DNA of 64,000 nt, from positions 54,549,256 to 54,613,255 of the forward strand of contig NC_037689.1 in the NCBI RefSeq assembly GCF_003255815.1, read 5' to 3'. Of the stretch, positions 47,086 to 58,251 are shown one piece after another. The position numbers and the translations under genes are program-made. Numbering within the stretch: the first letter of the stretch is position 1; the number at the start of each line of letters is the position of its first letter. A model generated the notes under the pieces. That model saw only the letters and a list, made by a program, of their open reading frames with translations, was not told where the DNA came from and ran no database searches. Source of the DNA: Theropithecus gelada (lineage: Eukaryota > Chordata > Mammalia > Primates > Cercopithecidae).

Positions 47086-47946
47086 ATGGGCAAAGACTTC
47101 ATGTCTAAAACACCAAAAGCAACGGCAGCAAAAGCCAAAATTGACAAATGGGATCTCATTAAACTAAAGAGCTTCTGCACAGCAAAAGAAACTACCATCA
47201 GAGTGAACAGGCAACCTACAGAATGGGAGAAAATCTTTGCAATCTACTCATCTGACAAAGGGCTAATATCCAGAACCTACAAAGAACTCAAACAAATTTA
47301 CAAGAAAAAAACAAACAACCACATCAAAAAGTGGGCAAAGGATATGAACAGACATTTCTCAAAAGAAGACATTCATACAGCCAACAGACACATGAAAACA
47401 TGCCCATCATCACTGGCCATCACAGAAATGCAAATCAAAACCACAATGAGATACCATCTCACACCAGTTAGAATGGCGATCATTAAAAAGTCAGGAAACA
47501 ACAGGTGCTGGAGAGGATGTGGAGAAATAGGAACACTTTTACACTGTTGGTGGGATTGTAAACTAGTTCAACCATTATGGAAAACAGTATGGCGATTTCT
47601 TAAGGATCTAGAACTAGATGTACCATATGACCCAGCCATCCCATTACCGGGGATATACCCAAAGGATTATAAATCATGCTGCTATAAAGACACATGCACA
47701 CATATGTTTATTGCGGCACTATTCACAATAGCAAAGACTTGGAATCAACCCAAATGTCCATCAGTGACAGATTGGATTAAGAAAATGTGGCACATATACA
47801 CCATGGAATACTATGCAGCCATAAAAAAGGATGAGTTTATGTCCTTTGTAGGGACATGGATGCAGCTGGAAACCATCATTCTTAGCAAACTATCACAAGA
47901 ACAGAAAACCAAACACTGCATGTTCTCACTCATAGGTGGGAACTGA
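47086..47946 (+). pseudogene. L1 ORF2 C-terminal remnant, 286 codons
   Basis: This open stretch is the C-terminal end of L1 ORF2p (full length about 1275 residues), which in intact elements is an endonuclease and reverse transcriptase. Only the part after the reverse transcriptase core is present. It includes the cysteine-rich CX3CX7HX4C motif with Cys141, Cys145, His153 and Cys158 of this stretch all intact. The Met used is internal, so the frame is an artefact of 5' truncation. There is no promoter or 5'UTR, and it lies antisense within a DMD intron. Not expected to make a functional protein. Confidence 0.9.
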
Positions 47947-48001
47947 ACAATGAGATCACTTGGACTCGGGAAGGGGAACATCCTACACTGGGGCCTATCA
48001 T

Positions 48002-48023
48002 GGGGAGGGGGGAGGGGGGAGGG
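48002..48023 (+). other. G-quadruplex-type motif in the L1 3'UTR
   Basis: GGGGAGGGGGGAGGGGGG followed by AGGG gives four G-runs of three or more separated by single A. A polypurine tract at this place is usual in L1 3'UTRs. Confidence 0.85.
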
Positions 48024-48165
48024 ATTGCATTGGGAGTTATACCTGAAGTAAATGACGAGTTGATGGGTGCAGCACACCAACAAGGCACAAGTATACATAT
48101 GTAACAAACCTGCACGTTATGCACATGTACCCTAGAACTTAAAGTATAATAATAATAATAAATTT

Positions 48166-48539
48166 AAAAAAAGGAAAAAAAAAAAAGAAAACATTAAAAT
48201 CCTGAGGATAAACCCAAAAAGGATTCCTATTCCTGCTCTGTGAGGTGATACAATTAAAGGGCCCTGGCATCTAGAAAAAAAAAATAAATAAATAAAAAAT
48301 AAATAAAGCAGCTATTTCTGGTGGTTACCTCATATTTTAAGAGCCCATTAGAACTATATAGAGAGTTTTCTAAAAAGCAAGGAGAAGAGTGTTAGGCATT
48401 TAAAGTTTCAACTGGTCATCTCTCTATTAAAATATTAGGTGTAGACTGGCTTACATACATTTTATGTTACAAACCACACATCTGATTATAGAATAATAAG
48501 CCTCATAGGTTGGAGATGGAGCTTTCTTGTCTACTTTTC
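48166..48539. other. Intron 9 sequence with an A/AAAT-rich patch
   Basis: Contains AAATAAATAAATAAAAAATAAATAAA at 48281-48306; otherwise unassigned. Confidence 0.5.
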
Positions 48540-48823
48540 AAAGAAACTCCATATCTTTTATGTTGGAGGAGGGGTAGGAAGCAAATTCTCGATGGCCCGG
48601 GTACCCTGCTGGTTGCTACAGTGTGAGGTCATTTTGCACTGTAAGTCACAGAGCACAACCTGATCCTTATAAACTCATAACCTGTTTTAGTGAACACTGG
48701 TAATTACAAATGAAACACCACACAGACTGATTTTTACATGGTAACCTATTTTATCAAAGATGAAATGTGAAGCAAATAAAACTGCAACTTGCCATGTCAA
48801 AAAAAAAAAAAAAAAAAGAAACT
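48540..48823 (+). pseudogene. Probable retrocopy of an mRNA 3' end
   Basis: About 250 bp of non-repeat sequence ends with AATAAA (48775-48780), then 18 nt, then an A19 run (48799-48817). This is the layout of a polyadenylated mRNA tail. AAAGAAACT occurs at 48540-48548 and again at 48815-48823, a candidate 9 bp target-site duplication. Together they suggest L1-mediated reverse transcription of a cellular mRNA, 5'-truncated so that only 3'UTR remains. No open frame is present. The parent gene was not recognised. It could instead be an unrecognised SINE-like repeat. Confidence 0.5.
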
Positions 48824-49398
48824 AGAAAAACAATAGAAAATACTAACGAAGAGATTTTTTTGTTTTTTTAAAAGACAGACTGGCTTGTTCTTGACATTGA
48901 CTGATTGCACAATATGCAATTCAGATTTAGGAAAGAACATTTAGTTAATGGAAATTGTCTCCCAGCTCTGTTTTTTTGTCCTTGTTAAGTGAATGAACAA
49001 AATTGGCGAAAAATTCTATGTCCAAATGTTCTTAACATCTAGGGGAAACATTCTTATGAACTAAAATGTAATTCAAAAACATGTAACAGAAGGCATCCTA
49101 ATGTCAGGCAGTGAGAGAAAGTAGAAAGTCAAAGATCTCTAAAGATGGGGGTGATGAAAAGGAAGAGGAGCTGCCTTTTATGAAAATGTAAATACTATTT
49201 TGTTTACTGGGGGCAGGATTGAGGAAAATGATAAAATATAACTTATAATAGGCAAAGCGAAAAACATTTAAAACATGTTGAAAAAGACCACTTTAATCAC
49301 TTTAAACATGTTTTTTTCATGCCCTTCTCACAGTATACTGAGACTGAAATTGACACAAGAAACGTTCACTGAATTGTTGATGTTCCTTTCACTCTAAA

Positions 49399-49692
49399 TT
49401 TTTTTTTTTTTTTGAGACGGAGTCTCACTCTGCCAGCCAGGCTGGAGTGCAGTGGCATGATCTCAGTTCACTGCAACCTCAGCCTCCTGGGTTCAAGCGA
49501 TTCTCCTGCCTCAATCTCCTGAGTAGCTGGGATTACAGGCATAAGCCACCACACCTGGCTAATTTTTGTATTTTTACTTGAAATGGGGTTTCACCATGTT
49601 GATCAGGCTGGTCTCGAACTCCTGAACTCGTGATCCGCCTGCTTCGGCCTCCCAGAGTGCTGGGATTACAGGCATGACCACTGTGCCTGGCC
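49399..49692 (-). mobile_element. Full-length Alu (AluS-like)
   Basis: Reverse-strand Alu with both arms, from the T15 tract to GTGCCTGGCC. CTAAATTTTT direct repeats flank it (about 49394 and 49691). Confidence 0.9.
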
Positions 49693-51139
49693 TAAATTTT
49701 TGTGCTGTTAAAAAAGTAAGCTATCATATTGATTGTGACCATAACACATATGACCATGAAAATATTTTTCTAGTATTTAATGCAACATTTAGAAACATCA
49801 CTAAGAACTTCAAAGAGAATCAAAATACTGACTTTGAATATTGTTTTTTTCAAAGGCCTAACGTTTTTCTCCAACAGAAATAAGATTGTCTTCACAACTG
49901 GTCCTCAGGCAGTGAGTAGAGTAAGTTTCTCCAAGCCAAAGGCTGTCTAAAAATCTTAATCTACTTTTGTACACTATTAAAATTTCCTCTCATGGAATGG
50001 TGAAAAGTCTGCAATAATTCTTACGCTTTATTTTATTGAGAAGAACAATTATTTCATTTAAACTTAGGCATTACATCTCAAATTATGAATGCCCAAGATT
50101 TGTTAAAATACTCATATTTAATATTACTTCAAAAATTTGTGAACACTTTATATAAGTCAAAATTTTCCAAAATTTAAAAATAGAAATTTCATTTTAAGCC
50201 TCAACATTGTTTGCTCTCTCCCCCCACCTCCTCTCCTTCCACACCCCCAACCTTTCTCCCCAGCAAACATACACACTCAAAGTTGTTTTGAACAGAAAAC
50301 CCTCAGGCTACACCCCTTATATTTGAGGTGGGAGCAGGGGTAAGAGTCCACAGCTGCTCATCTATTTCTGGTTCCTTCTCTAGGTCTATTTATTTCCTAG
50401 TTATATTTTACATCACTTTTCACCAATTCCTTCTCCATACACTTTCTGCCCTTAATCAGTAAGTAATAGTTTTCCTCTTTACCTCATCTTTTTACTATTA
50501 GACGATAAAAATTCTTAGAGCAGCTAAGAGTCCCCAAAATCTGCTTCATCCATCTCTTAAGCATAGGCTTATTTCCATGACTTTAGTAATACTGTTTATT
50601 AAAATCATGTCCCACCTAAAGTATTTTCATTCTTTTCTTATCTAAGTCTCCTAAAAAGCTCTGTTCAAGATAAACTTACTCTATGGAAACCTTCCTGAGT
50701 ACCTGTCGATACCTGTTGTAGGATGCATAAATGGCTGATTCTTGGATCCCATTCATCAAGTTTGTAACGAGCCTTATATATTTATATTTGTACCATCTCC
50801 CCAATCACTGAAATTAGTTTGGAACATAAAACGTGTTTGAAATATAAGGTAACATATCCCACCTTTTATTACTCATTCTTTTATACATAGATCTTCTATT
50901 ACAATGAGGTTGATGGGATAAATAATTCCCAGGAAAAGAAGGAAGATGATGTACAACTGTGCTGCAGCAGGGTTTATATTGCAGGACCTTCTTCAAAACC
51001 CTCAACAATGTGTTAGAGTCACGGGTAGCTGCTCCCCTAAGTATTGCTGTTCACTCAACTCTTAGAATACACAATACAATTGCAAACTTGGGCGTATAAA
51101 AGAAATACGCAATGCTTGTATTCATTTAATCAATATGCT
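49693..51139. other. Intron 9 sequence with a C/T-rich tract
   Basis: Unassigned, except a pyrimidine tract at 50212-50266 and a faint L2-like plus-strand segment at about 50350-50720. Confidence 0.45.
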
Positions 51140-51550
51140 TTACATACCTAGTATATATTTCTAGTCCTTTTCCTCTTGGAGTTTTTACTCATTAGGGAAA
51201 AACAACCTGCAAATATCATAATGTTGGTAGTGATAAATACAATGAGGGAAAAAATTAAAGCTTTGAAAGTAGAACAATAGTAGTAGCATATTAAATAGGG
51301 GAGTCAGAAAAGATCTCTTTGAGGTCTAAGGTAAGGAAGTGAGCCATATGAATATCTGAGAAAAAAAAACCTTCCAAGAAGAAGGAAATACATATGTAAA
51401 GTCACTGAACTTGAAGTATGCTTGACCTATTTGATACCAAGCTAGTAGGCCAGTGTATCTGGAGCTAAGTAATGGGGTTAAGGGTAGTAAAGAAGGTAGG
51501 ATACCTATAGGGAACAAATCATGATGGTGTTTTGGATTTTCTTCCATGTG
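51140..51550 (-). mobile_element. L2 LINE fragment, reverse
   Basis: Divergent L2 complement: ACCTGCAAATATC, TAGTGATAAATACAATGAGG, GAAAAGATCTCTTTGAGG, GTGAGCCATATGAATATCTGAG, then TTCCAAGAAGAAGG. Same orientation as the 31400-32590 copy. Confidence 0.55.
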
Positions 51551-53469
51551 TAAAGTGAAATTATTTCAGAATTTAGAGCTACTCCCAACATCTTCTCTAC
51601 TTACTCAGTTTGTAAATTTCTTAAGGGCAATAATATGGTCATATATGTTCCCCATACTTGGTTCACTGTCTCTCATTCCATAATAGTTACCACTATTCCA
51701 CAAGACCCATGGACTAGAATTATGGATTTAAGGCTTGCAAAGGAGACAAAAGGTCATCTTACACAGCTATATGGGTCCGGCACATAGTAAGTGAACATAC
51801 TAAATAAGCCATGTGTCCAGTGACCGACTGTCTTTTACAACCAGTCTCATTAGGTAGTCTATACTTAAACACTTCTTCTGACAGAGGGCTCATTATCCCC
51901 CAAAGCCTTTTATTGCATTTTGGGACATTTCTATTAGCGAGTAAAGTATTCAAGTATCACATGTCTGACCCTATGAATTTTAGCAAGCTAACTTAGTTTA
52001 TGATTTCAATTTTGTAATTTTTTATGCTTGAAGAGTTCATATCAAAAAAACAAATTTTGAGAGCATAACCGTGTTTTAATTTATAGTTCATTTTGTCCTT
52101 AGAGGTTTCTGAAAACAAATGTAGCAGTGTAGCAGTTATTAACACCATCCGTACTTATTTCCAGCTTTCTACCTTTGAGACATGTAATACGGATGTATTT
52201 CTTAGTTCTAAGTTGGGTGAGACCACCCAACTAGTTGTGCTCGTGAGTTGTGAACTGAAGTAGATACGTCACTTCCAGTTCAAGCAATTGCCAGCACAAG
52301 ACCTTCCAGAATTTTCTTTCCCTCTGCAGAATGACTGGGAGTATCCTAGTGGCTGTTTCATCAGGCTGGGTTTCCAAATGACCACAATGAATAGTATCCC
52401 CTTGTTGATTCACAGTATACCATGGAATGAAAAAGTTATTATAAGGTAGTGAAATTTAATGACCAGATCTAGAATGACTGGTTTAGATAGCACTTAATAA
52501 ATATTAAGTGACTAGTAACACATTCTAACAATAGTCTTTAACCTGCATATTGTGATATATCAGTAAATCTCCAAACCACAATTGGGTTATCCTGGCAAAC
52601 AGCTTTATGGTCATTTCTAGGATATAATAATTACTCAACAATTTTCTATTGAAAGAAGTAATGAATGTAACTATTCATCTAACGAGAGGTTATTTAGACA
52701 TATTGCCTCAATATTTCAAGGGCCATTGAGTAACAATGACTTATTTCTTTAAAAATTAAGGTAAAAATAGTAAGCTGTTAAATTTCCAATGAAAAAAATT
52801 GCAACATAGAAGCAAAAGTGAAACACACACACACACACACACACACACAGTGTGTATACATAATGGATTTAGAGTTCTAGTTATGAGGATGAGACTAGGG
52901 AAATAGGCACAGAGGGAAAGTGCTGTTAGAGACAACCTGTATATATAACTTAGAATAGAACATACTCCCTATGGAAATGTTTAGTATTATTGGTAGATAT
53001 GTGTATTTCTGTATGTATATAGCCACACACACATATATATATATGCACACATAACACATAAATATATACTCCATTTGAAACTTGTGCTTTTAATCTAACC
53101 ATTTATCAGTGCTATCTTTACAGCATGGTAATAAGTATTTATAGCATGAATTTTAAAGGTTTCACGATATTGCATTAAATATACTTCCCCTAAATTTTAT
53201 TAATCCCATGGTGATAACTATTCAAGTGTTTATTAAACTTTCCCTCTTTGAAAACCTGTTTTAACTATGTCTTACATCATTTCACTTACCAGATTACCCT
53301 TAAATTGAAATTTTGTGATTGAAAAATTATGCACCAGAAGGACAGCATCAATTTATTCTGTCATAAGCCCTCTTATAACTTTTGATGCTTCCTGTTTATG
53401 TTCTGCAAAGTTATCAGTATTATCACTGTTTCAATCTGCCTATCTGGTAGTTAAAAATAATTTTATTGG
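51551..53469. other. Intron 9 sequence with (AC)n repeats
   Basis: (AC)n at 52825-52849 and CACA/TATA-rich 53021-53045. A weak LTR-like segment at 52230-52430 (ACGTCACTTCCAGTTCAAGC). No gene is supported. Confidence 0.45.
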
Positions 53470-53720
53470 TTTTTTTTTTTTTCTTATTAAGTAGATGGTA
53501 AGTCTTTTTATATGCTTAATGATATATTAGCTTTTTCACTTTTGTCATTTTCTGGCTCATGTTCTTCATGAATTTTCCTATTGCGGTGTTCTAGTTTTAC
53601 TTATTGATTTATCAGCATTATTTATGAGGGCTATCAATCCTTCATATATTATAAATGTTACAAATAATTTTCCCAACTTTGTATTTGACTTGTTTCTTTA
53701 GAGTCTTTCTTAAAAGCATC
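53470..53720 (-). mobile_element. Old L1M fragment, reverse
   Basis: TTATTGATTTATCAGCATTATTTATG...CCTTCATATATTATAAATGTTACAAATAATTTTCCCAA is the complement of a conserved ORF2 3' block of old L1. Confidence 0.55.
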
Positions 53721-55037
53721 ATAACCAATACATGAGGCAAGAATTGCCTTACTAAATTCCTTTAACTCAATAAATACTTCACTATAATCATGGTCTATGA
53801 AGTAATAGAAATGTTAAGATTTTTAAGAGCTTATAGAAACTTTAATTCACATTTATTCCTGGCTTCTAGGATCAAGCGGGCAATAAGCAATTATTAAATT
53901 AATGGTAATACTACAGTGCTTCCGGCACACTTGTTCCTGAACTATTTGAGGTACCAAATAGTTAAAATGACTTTAATCATCTGGCTCACATGAAATTTAA
54001 ATGATAAAACAGAAGTAGAAGAATCCATGGGCACATCTTATTTCTCATTCCATTAATGATCTAAATTTCTTCTTTAAATGACTTTTTAAGGTATTATAAA
54101 GTAAATTTGAATGTTTCAGAAAGAGAACTACGTATCACAGGAAGCAGATAATTGCCACTGGATTTAGCAATCGGACCCACAATATAGAAATTTCTAATTA
54201 AAGTTCTCTTTTTATAATGCTAATCTTTCAGCCAAAAATTTCCTTGGGACATGTTATAATGAAGATAAAATGTTCTAAGATTTTAAATTAACCAGAGATC
54301 CCAGAGAAATCTAATAAACATTTTCATAAATGTTCACTGTAAGTCAATTTTATCGTGTAGTAATCCCATTGTTATACATAGCTCTCATCATTGGCATCAT
54401 TACGCTGTAAATAACTGAACTAATGGAAATAAATATTTGAAATGCTAAGCTTGAAAATCTGGATTTACTATACAAAAAAGAGGAACATGACTTTATGTAG
54501 CTGAATTGGCATGCAGATGATCTGGAAATAAGGAGTCTCATAACAATACCATCAACTCATTATTAATCTTTCCAAAGATAGTTTATTTCCCCAAAGATTT
54601 AATTAATAGCATTCTCATAATTTAAAAAATGACTGTATTTCTATTAAACTTTATAATGAACAAAATAGGTGAGCACTAATTATGTGTTGATTTTAAAGTC
54701 ACTCTAAATTAATTACTATTAAATAAGATCTCTCTCCAAAAGAATTAATAGTTTTCTTTACATTTATATGGTTAAGGGGGTAAACTCTTAGTGAAAATAA
54801 AAAAGTTTGCTAGTAGATTTGAGACCCACACGGATTTACCGCATGTATTACATAATAGGACGTTCTGTGTTGATCTACAAGTTTGGTAATAAGTTTATGT
54901 TGACTAACCAAGCATTATTACATTTTTTCACTGATATCATTTGTAGATAAAGACCACAAATATGCCAAGATATGTGCTGCCAGAATTCTATAGCAGGGAT
55001 TAAAATTAGGCATGGGTATCCACTAGTTATACATTTT
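53721..55037. other. Intron 9 sequence without recognised elements
   Basis: Very AT-rich intron; nothing recognised. Confidence 0.5.
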
Positions 55038-55370
55038 AAGAAATATATCTGTATGGCCGGGCACAGTGACTCACGCCTGTAATCACAGAACTTCGAATGG
55101 CTAAGGCGGGTGGATCACCTGAGGTCAAGAGTTCAAGACCAGCCTGGCTAACATGGTGAAACCTTGTCTCTACTAAATAATACAAAAATTAGCTGGATGT
55201 AGTGGCAGACACCTGTAATACCAGCTACTCAGGAGGCTGAGGCAGGAGAACTGCTTGAACCCAGGAGGCGGAGGTTGCACTGAGCCAAGATCGTGCCGCT
55301 GCACTTCAGCTGGGGCAATAAAGCAAAAACTCCATCTCAAAAAAAAAAAAAAAAAAAAAGAAATATATCT
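55038..55370 (+). mobile_element. Full-length Alu (AluS-like) with target-site duplication
   Basis: The Alu body is 55055-55359 with an A tail; AAGAAATATATCT flanks it at 55038-55050 and 55358-55370. Moderately diverged. Antisense to DMD. Confidence 0.9.
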
Positions 55371-55667
55371 CTTTAAGTTTTCATTTTCAATCATGATTGT
55401 CACGTATCTTAATTTTGATATTACCACACTTTGAATATAGTTTCATTAAAATATAAGGTTAATAATTTAAAGAGAAAAGATTAAAAATACTATATTCTAA
55501 AAACAAAATAGATTGTAATAAAATAAATGCGAAAAAGAAAATCAAGTTACTCAATGAATGTAGAAACTAGAGATTGTCCTACAGAAAATGTGACAATGTG
55601 ATGAATTAGCTTAAAATAATTATAATCCTTAAGAAGACATCATATTTAACAAAATTCAGGATATCAG

Positions 55668-55775
55668 GATCCTAGACCCAGTATTTCTGCTCTGTAATCT
55701 TAGGTATATGACTTAGCATATCTGAGCTTGAGTGTCTTCACCTGTAAAATGAAGGGTGTAGAGGTTGCTCTTTAC
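55668..55775 (+). repeat. MIR fragment
   Basis: TAGGTATATGACTTAGCATATCTGAGC and TTCACCTGTAAAATGAAGG. Confidence 0.6.
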
Positions 55776-55984
55776 TTAATATTCTTGGCATTAAATTACA
55801 CATACAAATTATTTCCAAATGAATTTGAAATTTCATTTGTGCTAGAAAGCAATTAGGTGGCCATTTCGTCTCCTACTCCGTGACACTTATGTGCAAGGAC
55901 ATTCGCAAACTTCTTAATCAGGAGCCTGGATATTTGAAGATATGTACAAGCTTACATAAAACAAGTACAGTCATCAGTGAGTAG

Positions 55985-56105
55985 AGTGCACTTTATTGAA
56001 TACCTGTTAGGCACCATGCTAGCCACGTTTCACAACTGACCTGGATTCTTCAGAAGAATCTTGTAAGTTCCGACAGATTGTATTTTTAAAGATGAATACA
56101 GTATG
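55985..56105 (-). repeat. MIR fragment
   Basis: In reverse: TTATTGAATACCTGTTAGGCACCATGC and AATCTTGTAAGTTCCGACAGATTG. Confidence 0.55.
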
Positions 56106-56159
56106 TTTCATCTTACATGTTCTTCTTATTATGTAACATCGACACTTCTCCATCAAGAG

Positions 56160-56582
56160 TTGGGTTTATGTTTCCTCCCCTTGACTAGGATGGACCCCAA
56201 CCATGACAGAAGTTATACTATGTGACTTCCAAGACTAAGCACAAAAGGCAATAAAGTTTCTGCTTGGTACTCTTTGGGTCACTTACCCTTAGAATCCAGC
56301 CAGCATTTAGTGAGGGGCTGCAGATTAAATGAGGCCACATATACATGTTCCAGTCATCTGCCCTGGCTGAAGTTCCAGCAGTAGCCAAACGGCATGTGAG
56401 TGAAGAAGCCTTCAAAAATGACTTCAGCTTCATCTACTATTTTATTACACCTATGTGAGAAGCCCTGAACCCAGCTGAGCCCCAGAATCAAGAGAGATAA
56501 TAAGAAAACTGAATGTTGTTTTTGTAAGCTCCCAAGTTTTGAGGTGATTTGCTACATGGCAATAGTTATGGTGAACAAGGTA
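56160..56582 (+). mobile_element. MLT1-type LTR (ERVL-MaLR)
   Basis: GGCATGTGAGTGAAGAAGCC, CCCAGCTGAGCCCCAGAATCAAGAGAGATAATAA, TTGTAAGCTCCCAAGTTTTGAGGTG and the CAATAGTTATGGTGAACA end match the 3' part of MLT1 LTRs. Likely a solitary LTR. The minus-strand 71-codon frame within it is not a gene. Confidence 0.65.
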
Positions 56583-57165
56583 AGCACACCTGTATTACAC
56601 AGGTGAGCTAAGCATTACACAGGTATGCCAAGAGATAACTGAATCACACAACAACTAAGAAGGTGAATCAATTTTAATACAAATTCTTACTTCCGTAAAG
56701 ACTTGATTTGTAAAAGAAAAATAATAATAAAAAAGTATTAAACTGAATGTTTGACAAAGATATTCCTTAAGAGGCCCTTCCTAAAGAAGGCATACTGCAT
56801 CTAGCCTACATGTGGAGATCCAAACAATCTATTAATGATTACAAATAAACCACCCTAACCTGCTTAAACATTGTAACACAGATTAGCTCAATTCCATCCA
56901 ATAATTCATTCAAATTCTAGGAACCTACAAATCCCATAAAATGTAATAAACATGACTTAAATGAGAGCATTCAAATATCCTTGGTTTGAAAAAATTGACT
57001 CTATTTTTGTAACATCCACAGCAATACCTCTGGACCTATCTCTGGTATCAAGAGACAGAAAAGTCATTTTCCAGAATGGTTGGTAAAATAACGTATCATC
57101 TCTTCCAGAAACTCCAAATATCTTTACCAAACGTAAAAATGGACTTTCATTCTACATTTTTTGAG
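56583..57165. other. Intron 9 sequence without recognised elements
   Basis: AT-rich intron; nothing recognised. Confidence 0.5.
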
Positions 57166-57358
57166 ATATATATATATATATATATATATATTTTTTTTGA
57201 GACAGAGTCTCGCTCTGTAGCCCAGGCTGGAGTGCAGTGGCGCGATCTGGACCTTGGCTCACTGCAAACTCTGCCTTCCGGGTTCACGCCATTCTCCTGC
57301 CTCAGGCTCCTAAGTAGCTGGGACTACAGGCGCCTGCCACCACGCCCGGCTAATTTTT
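57166..57358 (-). mobile_element. 5'-truncated Alu preceded by (TA)n
   Basis: (TA)n at 57167-57190 is followed by a reverse Alu right arm (57191-57358), truncated at GCTAATTTTT. Compared with the consensus, the segment CGCGATCTGGACCTTGGCTC carries about 7 extra bases. Confidence 0.88.
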
Positions 57359-57534
57359 AAGATTACAGAGTTATTTATAAATATAATGCAAAATGGGAAG
57401 AGTGTTGATCCATGTTGTTGTAAATATTTCTTTACCCTTAAATACTTAAATATTATCGAATGCCTGTTGTGTAAGAAGTTGAATGGAGTCGTTTTTCTCT
57501 CACACACACTGTTATAGTGAAGGCTTTTCTCACA

Positions 57535-57645
57535 TACACTATGCATTATTTTAGCCACCCCATGGAAAGTTGAAAGTATCTCCATTTTAGAGATTAGAAA
57601 ACTGAGTAATAGAGGGAAAATAGCATATGCAGGTCCCACAGACCA
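57535..57645 (-). repeat. MIR fragment
   Basis: In reverse: AGTATCTCCATTTTAGAGATTAGAAAACTGAGTAATAGAGG. Confidence 0.5.
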
Positions 57646-58251
57646 GATTCCTATTATACTCCTGTTTTCATCTTAATATCTTAGCTATGGAATGTTCTTT
57701 AATCTTCTTTGAAAAGTTTAACACCATTAAAATTCTTATTTACATCAACATAAACAGGAATAGAATAATTCAGAGGACAAAACAGGAAATATATTTGTGA
57801 CATGGATGACAGAAAATTTCCTATTCTTATTTAGAATTATCACTTATAGATCAAGAAAAATAACATTCCCACACTATTCAACCTTTTTTTAGGCATCCAT
57901 TTCCTAACTTATTTTGATAGATAACTCCATTTGTGGAGTTACATCTTTATAAGGTTGTTTTGAAAATCAGAAATAATAAATGTAAATTACATGCTAGGCA
58001 TTTAACAGATTTCCTAAATGCAGACACACCTAGTGGAATAAATGATGTATTTTGGTTATACTATCCTTATAAAATTTCCATACTTAATGAGGGCTTTACC
58101 TTAAATAACTTTTTATTTTTAAGTTGCTTATGCTAAATCATTTTTTTAAAAAACCTCTAGGTTTTTGGACTGTAACACAAAAACGCTCCTTTAATCTTAA
58201 TAAAGATGCCACTATTAACAATTTTACACCAAGAAACTGTGTAATCTTAAA
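57646..58251. other. Intron 9 sequence without recognised elements
   Basis: AT-rich intron; nothing recognised. Confidence 0.5.

Larger units (their letters stand above)
47024..48165 (+). mobile_element. 5'-truncated L1 (L1PA-like), antisense to DMD
   Basis: About 1.14 kb: the last third of ORF2 followed by the 3'UTR (47947-48150), ending AACTTAAAGTATAATAATAATAA and an A-rich tail. Very close to the primate L1PA consensus, so a fairly recent insertion compared with the other L1 pieces here. The 3'UTR contains the typical G-rich tract. Confidence 0.92.
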
